Translations under genes and position numbers: made by a program
Shown: positions 1-10,061 of the stretch, in pieces
Layout: every line of letters begins with the position of its first letter
Numbering within the stretch: position 1 is the first letter of the stretch
Origin: Gymnothorax reevesii
Lineage: Eukaryota; Chordata; Actinopteri; Anguilliformes; Muraenidae
Reading direction: 5' to 3'
Assembly: GCA_029721435.1 (NCBI GenBank)
Contig: CM056574.1
Location: 32,692,001-32,756,000, forward strand
DNA: 64,000 bases
Notes under the pieces: model-generated
The model's database searches: none
What the model was told of the DNA's origin: nothing
Seen by the model: the letters and a program-made list of their open reading frames with translations, nothing else

Positions 1-274
1 GGATACCCGGACATGAATAAACCCAGAGTCTTCCTGACGAGCGCCTGTCTGGCCAGCAGGAGGCGCTGGAGCAATGAACAAAGCTACTATTTTATCCCCA
101 AATCCGGCAGTCCCTTCCCAATTTGGAACCCTGTAGCGCGATGGCCAATTGTGCGCTACTCTGAAAAAGCTGCCGACCCCTGCCCATGGGTACGCCGGGG
201 CTCGAACCCGCGACGTGATAGTCACCTCTGCACTGCAGCGCAGTGCCTTAACCGAGTGAGCTATCCAGCAGCTT
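1..274 (-). mobile_element. tRNA-derived SINE, truncated by window start
   Basis: Read on the minus strand, the sequence below 274 starts like a tRNA: an A-box (TAGCTCACTCGG, about 253-264) and a B-box (GGTTCGAGCC, 199-208) at normal Pol III promoter spacing. The flanking arms do not pair into an acceptor stem, and the tRNA-like part continues into about 170 bp of unrelated body, as in tRNA-derived SINEs. A short T run follows the tRNA head. The 3' end lies beyond base 1. The SINE family was not identified. Confidence 0.75.
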
Positions 275-361
275 TATGTTACCATTTCTATTTCAAACTT
301 TTATAAACTAAGGTAGTTAATATTCATTTTGCAAGGATTTCTAAGAATTTTGCCTTGTCTC

Positions 362-1785
362 TGTTACGGCCCCAATTTGTTATGACATATAAGACAGCAA
401 GGGATGACAGACAAAATTTTAAAACTTAAACAGATTTAATTAAACAAAGACTGACAACTAACCTACAATTTATACTACTGACCAAGATTGACATAACAAG
501 AAAAAAATATTTACAGTCCCTTGAGATGGGGTTGCTTGGTGATGTCCTGGGACAGGGAAATGCTCAAACACAGACAAAAATCCACAAAAAAAAAAAATCT
601 TCACAGGTCTTGATAAGAGTGACAGGCCTGATCAAATGTATCCTTCTCCTTGCAATTTCTCCTACTAGTTTCAGGCCTACCAAAGAAAACGTAGCCTCAG
701 CACACAAAAACTTTGAAATGCCTCCATTAATTGCGGAAATAGCAACTGAAAAATAATACCCCGCTACCGAAACTGCAAAAACCACAACATAAACTGTTGA
801 CTCGTAGCATAAGACTATGAAACTGCAACATCTTCTCTCGCATCCGTCTTTGCCATTTACTGCGGTTGCGCGTACCGGCCCAGGCTGCTTTCAGAGATAG
901 CGGAATCAGGCGTGTCTCCTTCGGTTGGTAAGTAAAACTTCCAAATATGACGTTATTGTTAATGCAGATGTTTAACAATGAATTGTAAGACGTAGCTGTT
1001 ACATCCACATTCTCGTAAATTCGCTTATTTTAGCATGTCACCCTGCCGAAAATGAACGATGCACTGTCGATTTCGCTAAAGTCTTAGAGTTGCCAACTTG
1101 ACGACTTTCTCGCTTAATCTGGCGACTTTCCAAATCGGGATTGTTTGTCCACTTACGTCTTGAGAAAGTCGTCAAGTTGGAAACTCTAAGACTACAGCGA
1201 AATCGACAGTGCATCGTTCATTTTCGGTAGGGTGACATGCTAAAATAAGCGAATTTACGAGAATGTGGATGTAACAGCTACGTCTTACAATTCATTGTTA
1301 AACATCTGCATTAACAATAACGTCATATTTGGAAGTTTTACTTACCAACCGAAGGAGACACGCCTGATTCCGCTATCTCTGAAAGCAGCCAGGGCCGGTA
1401 CGCGCAAGCGCAGTAAATGGCAAAGACGGATGCGAAAGAAGATGTTGCAGTTTCATAGTCTTATGCTACGAGTCAACAGTTTATGTTGCGGTTTTTGCAG
1501 TTTCGGTTGCGGGGTATTATTTTTCAGTTGCTATTTCCGCGATTAATGTAGGCATTTCAAAGTTTTTGTGTGCTGAGGCTATGTTTTCTTTGGTAGGCCT
1601 GAGTTTTCTCTCTCAATTTTTCTCCTTATATACTCTTTTGCAGCCCCCTCCCACCTTTTAGACTTTTTTTTTCTCTGGGACTTTCCCCTCTCAGACATGC
1701 CCAGGACATGCCCAAACCTAGATCCAGACTGGGCTTAACAAAAAAAGTCAATACTGCCATCTAGTGGCTTTTTTTTCACATTACA
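362..1785 (-). mobile_element. solo LTR of the Gmr1-like gypsy family, split by a palindromic insert
   Basis: The two flanks (362-672 and 1601-1785) together match the full 493 bp LTR of the element at 39382-45354 in reverse orientation, about 496 bp once the insert is removed. The ends are TG...CA on the minus strand. A 4 bp target duplication TCTC flanks it (358-361 and 1786-1789), the same duplication length as the complete element. No internal retrotransposon sequence lies beside it, so it is a solo LTR from LTR-LTR recombination. It is visibly diverged from the intact LTR and therefore older. Confidence 0.85.
673..1600. mobile_element. 928 bp foldback (palindromic) element
   Basis: Two nearly identical inverted arms (about 673-1113 and 1160-1600, 441 bp each) enclose a spacer of about 46 bp. 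Both ends read AGGCCTACCAAAGAAAAC inward. It interrupts the solo LTR. The target duplication cannot be settled because the terminal AGGCCT is itself a palindrome; imperfect AGTTT-like words flank both sides. Each arm holds a 93-codon open frame, but the substitutions between arms change amino acids, so protein coding is unlikely. No transposase is present: a non-autonomous foldback element. Confidence 0.85.
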
Positions 1786-2501
1786 TCTCTAACAGGCCTT
1801 TATTGTGCTTTCTGATTGTCAGTATGAAATCACTTTGTTCCCGGAGGTCTGATTCAGAAAGTATTCTGTTGCTCAGACAGAGGTCAATTCTTTCAAAACT
1901 CAAATTTCCTGCACCCACTGGACTTGCATACAAGCAACTCCAGTTAGGCTTAATCCCTACGTTGTAGCTTTACCTTCTCATCAACGCCGTCCATGATTCC
2001 AGCATCACTGTCAAGTGATTTCTGTCCGTACTGACTCTCACCTCACCACTGCATGGTACCCTGCAGAAATTGAGCACATAATTCAAACCACATAATCCTA
2101 CAAAACTTCACAGGCAAGTCTTTAACCAAAATGTACAGTATCTAATTCTCAGTCTTTAGGGGAATTTAAGTGACTATAGCTCCAAAATTACCTTAAAAGG
2201 CACAAGGTAAGGTGTAAATAATCTGTGCCTAAAACTTTGGGATTGATTCAAATGTCCCAAAAGCAACTAATTCTTAGCATTTTCCAAAATTTGAATTAAA
2301 GTAAAGCTAATTTGTGACTTTGTGGACAGAAAGGCCAAGAATGAAGCAAACAGCAAGTGCAGCCGAGCTGTGGGAAGTTAAGCTATTGTGCTGCTGTACT
2401 GTTAGAAATATGTGACTGCCGTCCAAGAGAAAAACTGATAAATTATGTGCATACTCAACTTTACCTATAGCAAATAGTGTCCATTATTATTAATTATATA
2501 C

Positions 2502-2541
<40 letters not shown>

Positions 2542-3616
2542 CAGTAGAGGAGAATGGAGGTTAAAAAAAATCCCTGAAACCAGCAGGAGTGGAAGAAGGC
2601 TGCACTGCAGGCATGACAGAGCATCATCAGGGAACATACCCAGCGCCTGGTAAGGTCAGTGCACTACAGACTTCAAGCAGCTACTGCAGGCAAAAGATAT
2701 ATCTGATATGTATCCAAATAATTAAAATGTTACTCAGATTTACACATTGTCAAACTGTCTAATTTTTCATACGCAAGAAAAGGGGGATGAGGACTTATGT
2801 ACACACTATAATGGCCTGTCACTTCTCAAAGGTTTATGGATCAAACCACACTCAAATTAAAACTGAGGGTCTGCACTTCAACCTTCAACACAAATTCAGA
2901 GAAGCTACAAAACCTTCTAAAAAAAAAAAAAAAACACACACAAACACACACACACACATCACTACCCGATGAATCATGATTCTCACTGTATATACAGCCA
3001 GTTGACAACACGGTGATACGCATATAAATACAAATAAATATCTTTTGCCGGCAGTTCGTCATGGCATACAGAGACCACACGTCAAAATGGGAGTTTTTGT
3101 TCAGCTTTGAAAGGCATCATAATTGTGTTTAACCGTTTGAGGAGTAAGATTACACATAGATGTAGATAAACGATCAATGCGTTAATTAACACACATTGCT
3201 GCTGATACAGTGGGTTGACCGGTTACGCAATTGGGAGAAATCAAACTTTATTTGCGAGAAAATGACATAGCTGTCAGCCTTGAGTTCGACACCGCGGGAA
3301 CGGTAAGTTATTGTGGATTTAACTCTTAATTATCGTTTCGAGATATTCGGCTTGAGAGAGAAATAAATGCCTGATAACTGTTGCTTGCCGTTACAGTGGT
3401 GCCAAATCGACGTGTGTGATAGGCGCACTGTGTGGTCGTTAGACACGCGTATTCCCGGGAATCGTCACGTTATTAGTGCCATTATGATCGGAAATTATTA
3501 TATATTTGACCATATAAATCCTAATTTCGTCCTCTTGATACTTTAGCAACAACACCCATAAGAGTGACTGCTTGTCGTTTGACTAGTTCCGCAAACGCCA
3601 TTTTGAAGGTTTTCAA
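1786..3616. other. intergenic, simple repeats only
   Basis: No gene was recognised. There is a (TA)n run followed by a T tract near 2502-2541 and an A tract followed by CA repeats near 2919-2958. Short open frames here overlap these simple repeats or lack homology. Confidence 0.6.
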
Positions 3617-4200
3617 CAAATAATTTATGAGACATGTTTATCTGAGATGCCAAGTCTCACGCATTCGGCGTAGGTCTTACGCATTTTTTAGGCTTATTCA
3701 CCGTAGTCCGTAATTATTCATTGAATGCTTAATGAGATTCTCACGCGGAATTAAAATCCTTGTGCATTGAAGTTTCCGTTTCACCTGAGTAAAGGTGCAC
3801 CTCATCACAAGTAACATGGAAAGCAATTATGACTCCGGACTTCCCGTGCTTCTCTTTACTCGGGGATTGGAAACAATGCATGTGTTTCATGATCGTTTAA
3901 ATTGTTTTAATGAAATAAGATCATTAGAAACGATTTTATGCAATTCCATTGCTTGTCATCCCTCAGTAAAGACAAGCCAGATAATTCCCGAGTCATAATC
4001 GATTTCCGTATCATTAGTGGGGAAATCCACCGTAATGCACGTGAAACTGATTAACTTGCACAATGACTTACAATCCGCGAGTGAAACTCAGTGCGCTTTG
4101 ATTGAATAATTGCTGCCTACGGCAGAGAAACGTGAATGCCACTTAGAGGAGAAACTCACGCCTAAGACGTAAGCTTTGGCATCTCTGAAAGTTTATCCTT
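3617..4200. mobile_element. diverged palindromic element, about 580 bp
   Basis: Left half (starting GAGATGCCAA near 3645) and right half (ending TTGGCATCTC near 4190) are imperfect inverted copies, and the symmetry continues to the centre near 3900: a motif around GGAAAGCAATTATGACTC (3818-3835) recurs inverted near 3990-4015. Arms differ by many substitutions and small gaps, so this is older than the palindrome at 673-1600. The exact ends are uncertain. The open frame across 3795-3998 lies in the palindrome centre and is not treated as a gene. Confidence 0.65.
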
Positions 4201-5393
4201 GTTTATTTTTCTGAAAGAATTTTATGTAAGTTTAATCAAGTCAATGTGGAAAAAAACGTCCTGTCAACAGCCATAACTGTTTTTCTTTTGCTCAACCGTT
4301 TTATCATTACTCATGCCCTGTGTTAATCTGAACTTGCAGTCGCATCCTGATAATTTTAATGCAAACTTGGTATGTAGGCCTACTTGAATTGGGAAGAGAA
4401 GAAAGAATCATCCATAGTCGCTGATGGCAGCTGAATATCGATGGATGTACAAATCGTCTTGAACTAAGGCCAGTGTACGTGGATTCCAGCTGATACAATG
4501 TCAACACACGGAACAATTATCCATAAATTTGACAAATTATTATGATATACCCTGCAGAGTAATGCTGTCTAAAATTAGTGGACCAGACGCACGCAATTGT
4601 GCCAATAAACAAAGAATATCATAAGTTTGGCCAGACAAAGGGCGCTATTTGCGAAACCGGAAATTATTTGCGGAACTGGTCAAAGGACGAGCCACTGAAA
4701 AATGACTGTGAAAGGCTCTATTCCTAAAGGCTCAAGAGAACTAATTGATCTGCAAAGTGCATGAGTAATTACCGCAAATTCGTGAATAAATAACTTTCCG
4801 CCACCGACTGCTGTATCGATAGCAGACGCTTCAGACAAATTCCGTTTGCGGAACCGGTCAACGAACTGTAGAAAGCAACCGAACACTACAGAACGGAGAC
4901 ATAATTTTAAATTATTAAATTAAATTGTTCCAATCCAACTCTACTAAGTATTAAATCTGATAATGAAGCTGTTGTGAGGCTGAATATTATTATGAGACGG
5001 GAAATTTCAAGTGAATCTGCAGGTGATGCACCAACTAGTCAAAACGCTCCGTGACTGAAACCAGAACCACGCACCAAGTAAAAGTGAAAACAATTCATCC
5101 ACTTTCATGATTTTAGGGAAATTCAGCTAATGACACGATAGCTTTCACTTTTTCACACGTAATTACTAAATAGTTAAATTGATAGTTAATTTGACTGCCC
5201 GCTCCTGTAACGACGATTTTCATACTTTAACTTACAAACAGCAACAGTTGCAAGATAAAAAAGACCAAGTCAATTCTTTGGCAATTCACTGCCCTACTTG
5301 AAAAACCTGCTAGCTTAGCTAGCCTATTTTTCCCAACGGACAGTGCAAAGTCAGTGATCTCCCGGCGACAGCTCTTCGAAATAACTTAAGATA
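4201..5393. other. intergenic, no gene seen
   Basis: No coding or RNA gene was recognised. A short direct repeat around TTTGCGGAAC(T/C)GGTCAA occurs near 4670 and again near 4847. Confidence 0.5.
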
Positions 5394-5540
5394 TTCAAGC
5401 CACTTTCACACCGGCCGCGAATTTTCGCACGACAGATTACATTTCAAGTCAATGCAAAGGACGCGAATTCGCATAGACTTTGAATGTAATCTGTGGTGCG
5501 AAAAAATCGTTTCGCGTCCGATGTGAAAGCGGCTTCAGTG
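5394..5540. mobile_element. short palindromic MITE
   Basis: Inverted termini (AAGCCACTTTCACACCGG at the left, CCGATGTGAAAGCGGCTT at the right) enclose two inverted copies of a segment containing GATTACATT and AAGTC. The right half is also found at 12700-12818, so this is a dispersed family of about 145 bp without coding capacity. The superfamily is unclear because no firm target duplication is seen. Confidence 0.7.
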
Positions 5541-6310
5541 TTTGCAAACATGACATCAGCGTTAAAAGTGCAAAAGTCAGTAACATTGATTCACTGAGTG
5601 CTCAGTCTGCAGGTCTTCGCGTCTGAACCCACCGAAGACCGCTCGCTAGCACCAGTACAGCGCCGAGATCACTGGCTAGCCTGATAGATAATTACTAAGC
5701 GACTCAGACAGTGGCGTACAGAATGCCAGCACTCTGCCTTCGTATTCCCCCGCATAAAAGCGCGTCTCATCTCTAGACACGAAACTTCTTAACTTTTTAT
5801 GGCCAAAAAACTTATCTAGCTAGCTAGGGTTTTCGAAAAAGCTAAGCACGAATAGCCAATGTCGGATAGACAGCCAGCTGACGTCCCTATGGGTTCAAGA
5901 TGCTAGCTCTTCTCACATTTAGTAGTCACAACGCGGTTTGAACACGAAAGCGCTAGCTACTTCCTTTGCTAGTTGGCAACAATCTAAATGGCTGGAGGAC
6001 GCAAGGCTATCAAACTAGCAACCTGTTAGCTGTCAGTACAAGTTACATTAGCTAGCTAGCTAGTGAAGCTTGTCATGATCAATGAATACCTGAAGTGAAA
6101 CCCGTAACTTGTTAGCGACGGTTATCTATGCAAGTTTTATTTTACGCATTATTCAAAATTTAGGCTTTATGTAAGTTGTTGTGTACACTTACCACGCTAA
6201 CAAGAGAGAGCAGGCGCCCAATTTATTATTAATGACACATAGCTAGCTACAGACTCGAACGTACAGTAATAATTCGAAGCGATATTATTGGGTTGGAACG
6301 GTCATGAAAT
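5541..6310. other. fbxl8 upstream region rich in GCTAGC words
   Basis: No gene was seen. The words GCTAGC and CTAGCTAG recur unusually often here and slightly upstream (near 5309, 5644, 5674, 5815, 5900, 5950, 6050 and 6240). Confidence 0.5.
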
Positions 6311-6318
6311 GCAATGTG

Positions 6319-6471
6319 ATTGGCGCACAGACACCATTTGTCGTTTTTGATTGGTTACTTGTGGTAAGAATTTTTTTTTTCCCTGTGACGTATAAGGAAG
6401 GAAAAGGTTACCAAGAAACTTGTTCTGTCTGTGGAGGATTACTGGAAAATGTTTTGACACTTTCAGTCATC
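6319..6471 (+). promoter_or_regulatory. fbxl8: predicted fbxl8 promoter and 5' UTR exon
   Basis: Two inverted CCAAT boxes (ATTGG at 6319-6323 and 6350-6354) lie 31 bp apart, about three helical turns, a spacing typical of paired NF-Y sites. A CRE-type half-site TGACGT (6386-6391) and TATAAG (6391-6396) follow. A 5' UTR exon probably begins near 6420 and ends at 6471, where GTAAGT starts a leader intron running to an AG at 6661-6662, 11 bases before the start codon. The transcription start is inferred. Confidence 0.55.
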
Positions 6472-6673
6472 CAGTAAGTTTTATGCTGCGGTCAAATTTG
6501 ATTATTGCTTTGAATTAGCATTCAAATGTGAATTTTGTTCGCTTAGTTTTGCTGAGCTGGGAATTTTACAAACTAGCGTCTGAGAGAGTGCTTAGCAGTT
6601 TGCCTTAGCAATGTATCGGGAAGCTTGCTAAAATGCGCTTATTGCGAATATTTTGTGGTCAGGAAAGAGAGAA

Positions 6674-6810
6674 ATGGAGTTTCCAGAGGAGATTCTCGCG
6701 CATATCTTCGCCTACCTACCACTGTGGGACAGGTACAGCGCCTCGCAGGTGTGCAAGGCGTGGTCCCAAACTATGACTCACCCATTTGTGTGGCACTACA
6801 CTGAGGTCAG
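6674..6810 (+). CDS. fbxl8: fbxl8 coding exon 1 (F-box)
   Basis: Encodes residues 1-45 plus two bases of codon 46. The donor is CAG|GTAGGT. The F-box is essentially contained in this exon. Confidence 0.93.
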
Positions 6811-9800
6811 GTAGGTGAATTTCCTGCCGTAAAGAGAGTAATTTCTGCATTAATCCGTGTATCAATACTTTCAGACTCCGGTGAAACTCTGACCCATCTG
6901 CTAATAAGTTCTTAATCTTAATTAGCTATGTATGGGCAAAAGCGTATTTTATTTACTTGGCACATGTTCCACAACCTGTAGAAGTAGAAGCTTGTAGAAG
7001 CTTGTTGGCCCTCCTGACTCGGTTATTGTTATAACATTCTCGTATAATTTTTTTTATTACAACATGTATTGTTCAAAGCTAGGACAAAGCCTTAAAGTGT
7101 TCCCTTTATTTTTTGAGCAGTACATATATAGCTGGATATTGGCATAAAAAAATTGGCAGCTCTTGTTTTAGGGAACAATGGCAATATCACTTCACAATCA
7201 AATTATAAGATCGAATCCCTGATTTGTTTATTAAACTTTTTAAAATCCACCGCTAAAGCACAAGAGAGCCCTGTCTGCACTTTCACATCTGGCTGCTCTC
7301 TTTCATCTCAGGGAAATGTGCAATGCTGTCATTGTGATTTTGTGGGTAGTTAACCTTGAACACTAACGGGCCACAAGGAACAAGGGCATAATGTTCTGAA
7401 TTGCACTTAATAAATCAGTAACTTGCATTCAGACTAATAAATGGTGCTGGTGCTTTATAAGAAATTTATGACTGAGTTTGCAGATTTCCAGATGTGTGAT
7501 TTGCAAAATTACATGACATCACTTTTTCCATTTGTGAAAGAACAGATGAGATTACTCCACATTCTAGGTAATAAGATTGAGTTGCAGAATGAGCATGACA
7601 CTTTCACAATACTGAGTACCTCAGAAAAATATAGGTACACAGAAATTGGCTGAGTACTCCATTACCTTTCAGACGATGGTGGTACAAGCCATATGAAAAT
7701 TAGTTTTGCAACCTATTTTACATATAAAAATGTAAAATCTGTTAAAGTGGCATTGTTCTGCTCTTAATCATTCATTCAATCTTTTTTGGCCTTGATGGAC
7801 GATGCATAGTACAGCCAAGTTGAAATGTCACACAAAAAAACAGGGCTCCCCATATCACTGTCCTTGAGAGTGGAAACCTGCCAGTTTTCCACCCTACCTC
7901 TGACTGGGAGTCAAGTGTGATGACATACTGGCCAATCAGTGACACTAATTGTTCACTCAGTTGCATGGAAGGAGTGAAAACCAGGAGTGGGTTTGGATTT
8001 GCGCGCCAGATTTGGGCAGTCTTTATGATAGAAGTATGGGCTTTGCTTTCATTCTCATATGGATGTTACTGAAGGATGAGATGAAAAACATTCTGGGACT
8101 AGTGTACAAAATTATGTATTGATAAATGAGTCCTGGGGATTGGATAATCTATGAAGAAAGAGAGATATGATCCATTGAAAAAGTCTTGAGGCATTTCAAG
8201 AAAACTTTTTAAAATACAATCCAATAATAGTGATGGTGAAATGCTTTGAGTCAACGTTTGTAGCAGGGACTACCAAATCTGGCCCTAAAATCCAAATCCA
8301 GTCCTGCTTTTCTTTTCTCCCAGGTCACTGGCTAATTAACTGGACAGTGAGTTCTTCTGATTGGTCATACCATCTTTTTGCCTGACTTCCAGTTAAAAGG
8401 CAGGTGTAACATCAGCAGTTCATGGCCCTTGAGGGCTGTATGTTTATGATATCTGATGGATACATATGCTGCATGGTTACCCAACCCAGTCCCTAGATGC
8501 GTACCAAGGTGAAATCTGGTTGTTCAGCAAGTAGACATCTCCCAGCTCAGCTAAAAAAGGGAGTCTCATGGACCTAATTAGGATCGATTTAAAAACCTGG
8601 GGATAGTAGTTCTCCAGGAACAGGGCTGGGCAGCCTTGCTTTACAGCAGCTGTCTCAAACTGGTCCATAAAAGGGTCAAGGGGCTGCAGGTTTTCAATTC
8701 AACTGGGCAGAAGCATATCTGATACAACAAATGGAATCAACTGATTTTAGCCTGCATAGCTGACTAGTTGTATCCAGTGTGGTTCTGCTTGGCAGAGATG
8801 TATAATCCAGGGGTCAGAAAGTAAAAATCCTACCATGTTTTCATTCCGCCCGTAAACTCCTGTCAGCAGATTTCACTTGTTAGTTTTACCTCCCAGCCGA
8901 AGAATTGGGCCAACTGACAGGTCTTTTGTGGCTGGAACAATATCCTGGGATGGACTTTTACTTTCCGAACCTGGATTATACACCTCTGCTGCTTGGTAAG
9001 AATGAGAACCTGCTGCCCTTTAGCCCTTTTACAGACCAGTTTGAGACCGCTGCTTCATAGCTTGTTGCCCTGCAGGTGTGAGGCCGGCGCAGAAGCCCAT
9101 GGTCTGCCACAGCTCTGTCAGTTCCTGAGGATGGTCCGCCACTTGAAGATCTCCATCCGGCACCCGAAGGAGGAGGGGGGCCGCAGCATGGCGGTGCAGG
9201 CGCTGAGCCACACGACGGCCGGGGAGAGCCGCCTCAGTGTCCTGTGCATCTCCTGCACGGGCGAGTTTCCGCTCTTTTACTCCGGCCAGGACATCCTGCG
9301 GGGCATCAAATCGGTGTTCCTGAACGAGGACAGTGGGCTGGCCCTGCAGGAGGTGGACCTCCGGGAAATGCCCTTCACCCTCAACGACTCGCTGGTCCTA
9401 AACATGGCTCACCGGAGCCCTGGCCTGCGACGCCTCTTCATCAACAACAAAACGCTGGTGTGCAACGTCACCAGGGAGACCATACGCGAGGTGCTGGAGC
9501 TGTGCCCGAGGCTGTGCGCTTTGGGTGCCTTCTATGCCAGTCTGTCGGAGGAAGTGCTCGGCGAGCTCCTCCGACCAGAGAGGGCCCCCTTCTCGCTGCT
9601 GGAGCTGTATTGCGAGAGATCCGACAAGTATGTGCAAGTGGTGTCCGACCAGTTCTGGGAGGCCCTGCGGCGCCGCCACCCGTCCCTGGCAGTCAATGTG
9701 GTCCTGAACCACACGCTTCCTGCCAAGATGTTCCTGAAGATCCTGCAGCCGAGTCTGCCCGTGAGGGACCTGGAGCTGATCACCTTCACTAACCTGGTGA

Positions 9801-10060
9801 AAGAGCTGAACTTTGCAGCAGGGAACTATGCCGACACGGTGGAGAAACTGGTGCTGCAGACCTCGGCCCCCAGTGCGGAGCTGGACGCGGCCTTGGTTAG
9901 CGTGGCCGAGCGCTGCGGCCAGCTGAGGGAGGTGCACTGTTACTGCGTGGTGTCGCAGCACGTGATCTCCGCCTTCCTCCATCTATGCCCCAACCTCTGG
10001 AGGTACACGTTGAAAACAACCAAAGAGCCCCACCCATGGACCTGCTCTGTAATCAAATAA
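6674..10060 (+). CDS. fbxl8: F-box and leucine-rich repeat protein 8 (two coding exons)
   Basis: Coding exons 6674-6810 and 9076-10060 join with phase agreement (an Arg codon split 2+1) to give 373 aa; human FBXL8 is 374 aa. Residues 1-45 form the F-box, which binds SKP1 in SCF ubiquitin ligase complexes. The rest is the leucine-rich substrate-binding part. Conserved family features include PFTLNDSLVL, CPRLCALG, LRRRHPSLAVNV, REVHCYCVVS and a C terminus around KEPHPW. The start is the first ATG after the leader splice acceptor and opens directly into the F-box (MEFPEEILAHIF). hsf4 follows in the same orientation, as in human. Exon 2 is more GC-rich than its surroundings. Substrates cannot be deduced from sequence. 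Confidence 0.95.
7833..8026 (+). repeat. dispersed repeat, family A, copy 1
   Basis: Begins CAGGGCTCCCCA and ends near CCAGATTTGGGCAG. It shares order and words (TGGTTTTCCA-like, GGGAGTCA, TGGCCAATCAGTG, TTTGGATT) with copies at 47295-47477 and 53297-53480, and inverted near 8262-8440. It looks like a short non-autonomous element; the superfamily was not determined. Confidence 0.6.
8262..8440 (-). repeat. dispersed repeat, family A, copy 2 (inverted, diverged)
   Basis: Shares the terminal words of family A in reverse orientation (CCAAATCTGGCCCT, ATCCAAATCCAG, CTGATTGGTCA, CCCTTGAGGGCTG). Confidence 0.5.
8793..8988. mobile_element. hAT-type MITE with 8 bp target duplication
   Basis: Terminal inverted repeats start CAGAGATGTATAATCCAGG on the left and CAGAGGTGTATAATCCAGG on the right (reverse complement). 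Both resemble the CAGAGGTGTA terminus of Tol2-like hAT elements. A perfect 8 bp duplication CTGCTTGG flanks it (8785-8792 and 8989-8996). It is 196 bp with no coding capacity. Confidence 0.88.
9076..10060 (+). CDS. fbxl8: fbxl8 coding exon 2 (LRR part and stop)
   Basis: The acceptor is CCCTGCAG|G. The exon encodes residues 46-373 and ends with TAA at 10058-10060. An open frame reading back into the intron to 8993 is only the unspliced extension. Overlapping long frames on both strands reflect the high GC content. Confidence 0.95.
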
Positions 10061-10061
10061 A
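10056..10061 (+). terminator. AATAAA overlapping the fbxl8 stop codon
   Basis: AATAAA spans the TAA stop at 10058-10060. Use as the polyadenylation signal would give almost no 3' UTR. No other clear AATAAA occurs in the next few hundred bases on this strand. Functional use is uncertain. Confidence 0.3.

Larger units (their letters stand above)
6811..9075 (+). other. fbxl8 intron with MITE and dispersed repeats
   Basis: GT-AG intron of 2265 bp. It holds two copies of a dispersed repeat (7833-8026 and, inverted, about 8262-8440) and a hAT-type MITE ending 87 bp before the acceptor. The open frames at 7153-7353 and 7441-7653 show no recognisable homology. Confidence 0.8.

Noticed and set aside
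1..274. A functional tRNA gene on the minus strand
   Set aside because: A and B boxes are present but the acceptor stem does not pair and the sequence runs on into a SINE body.
727..1546. Two 93-codon open frames, one per arm of the 928 bp palindrome, as a conserved small protein
   Set aside because: They are the same sequence read from inverted arms. The differences I can see between arms mostly change amino acids, and there is no homology or gene structure.
9244..9982. Overlapping long frames on both strands in fbxl8 exon 2
   Set aside because: Shadow frames of a GC-rich coding exon; only the fbxl8 frame has homology.
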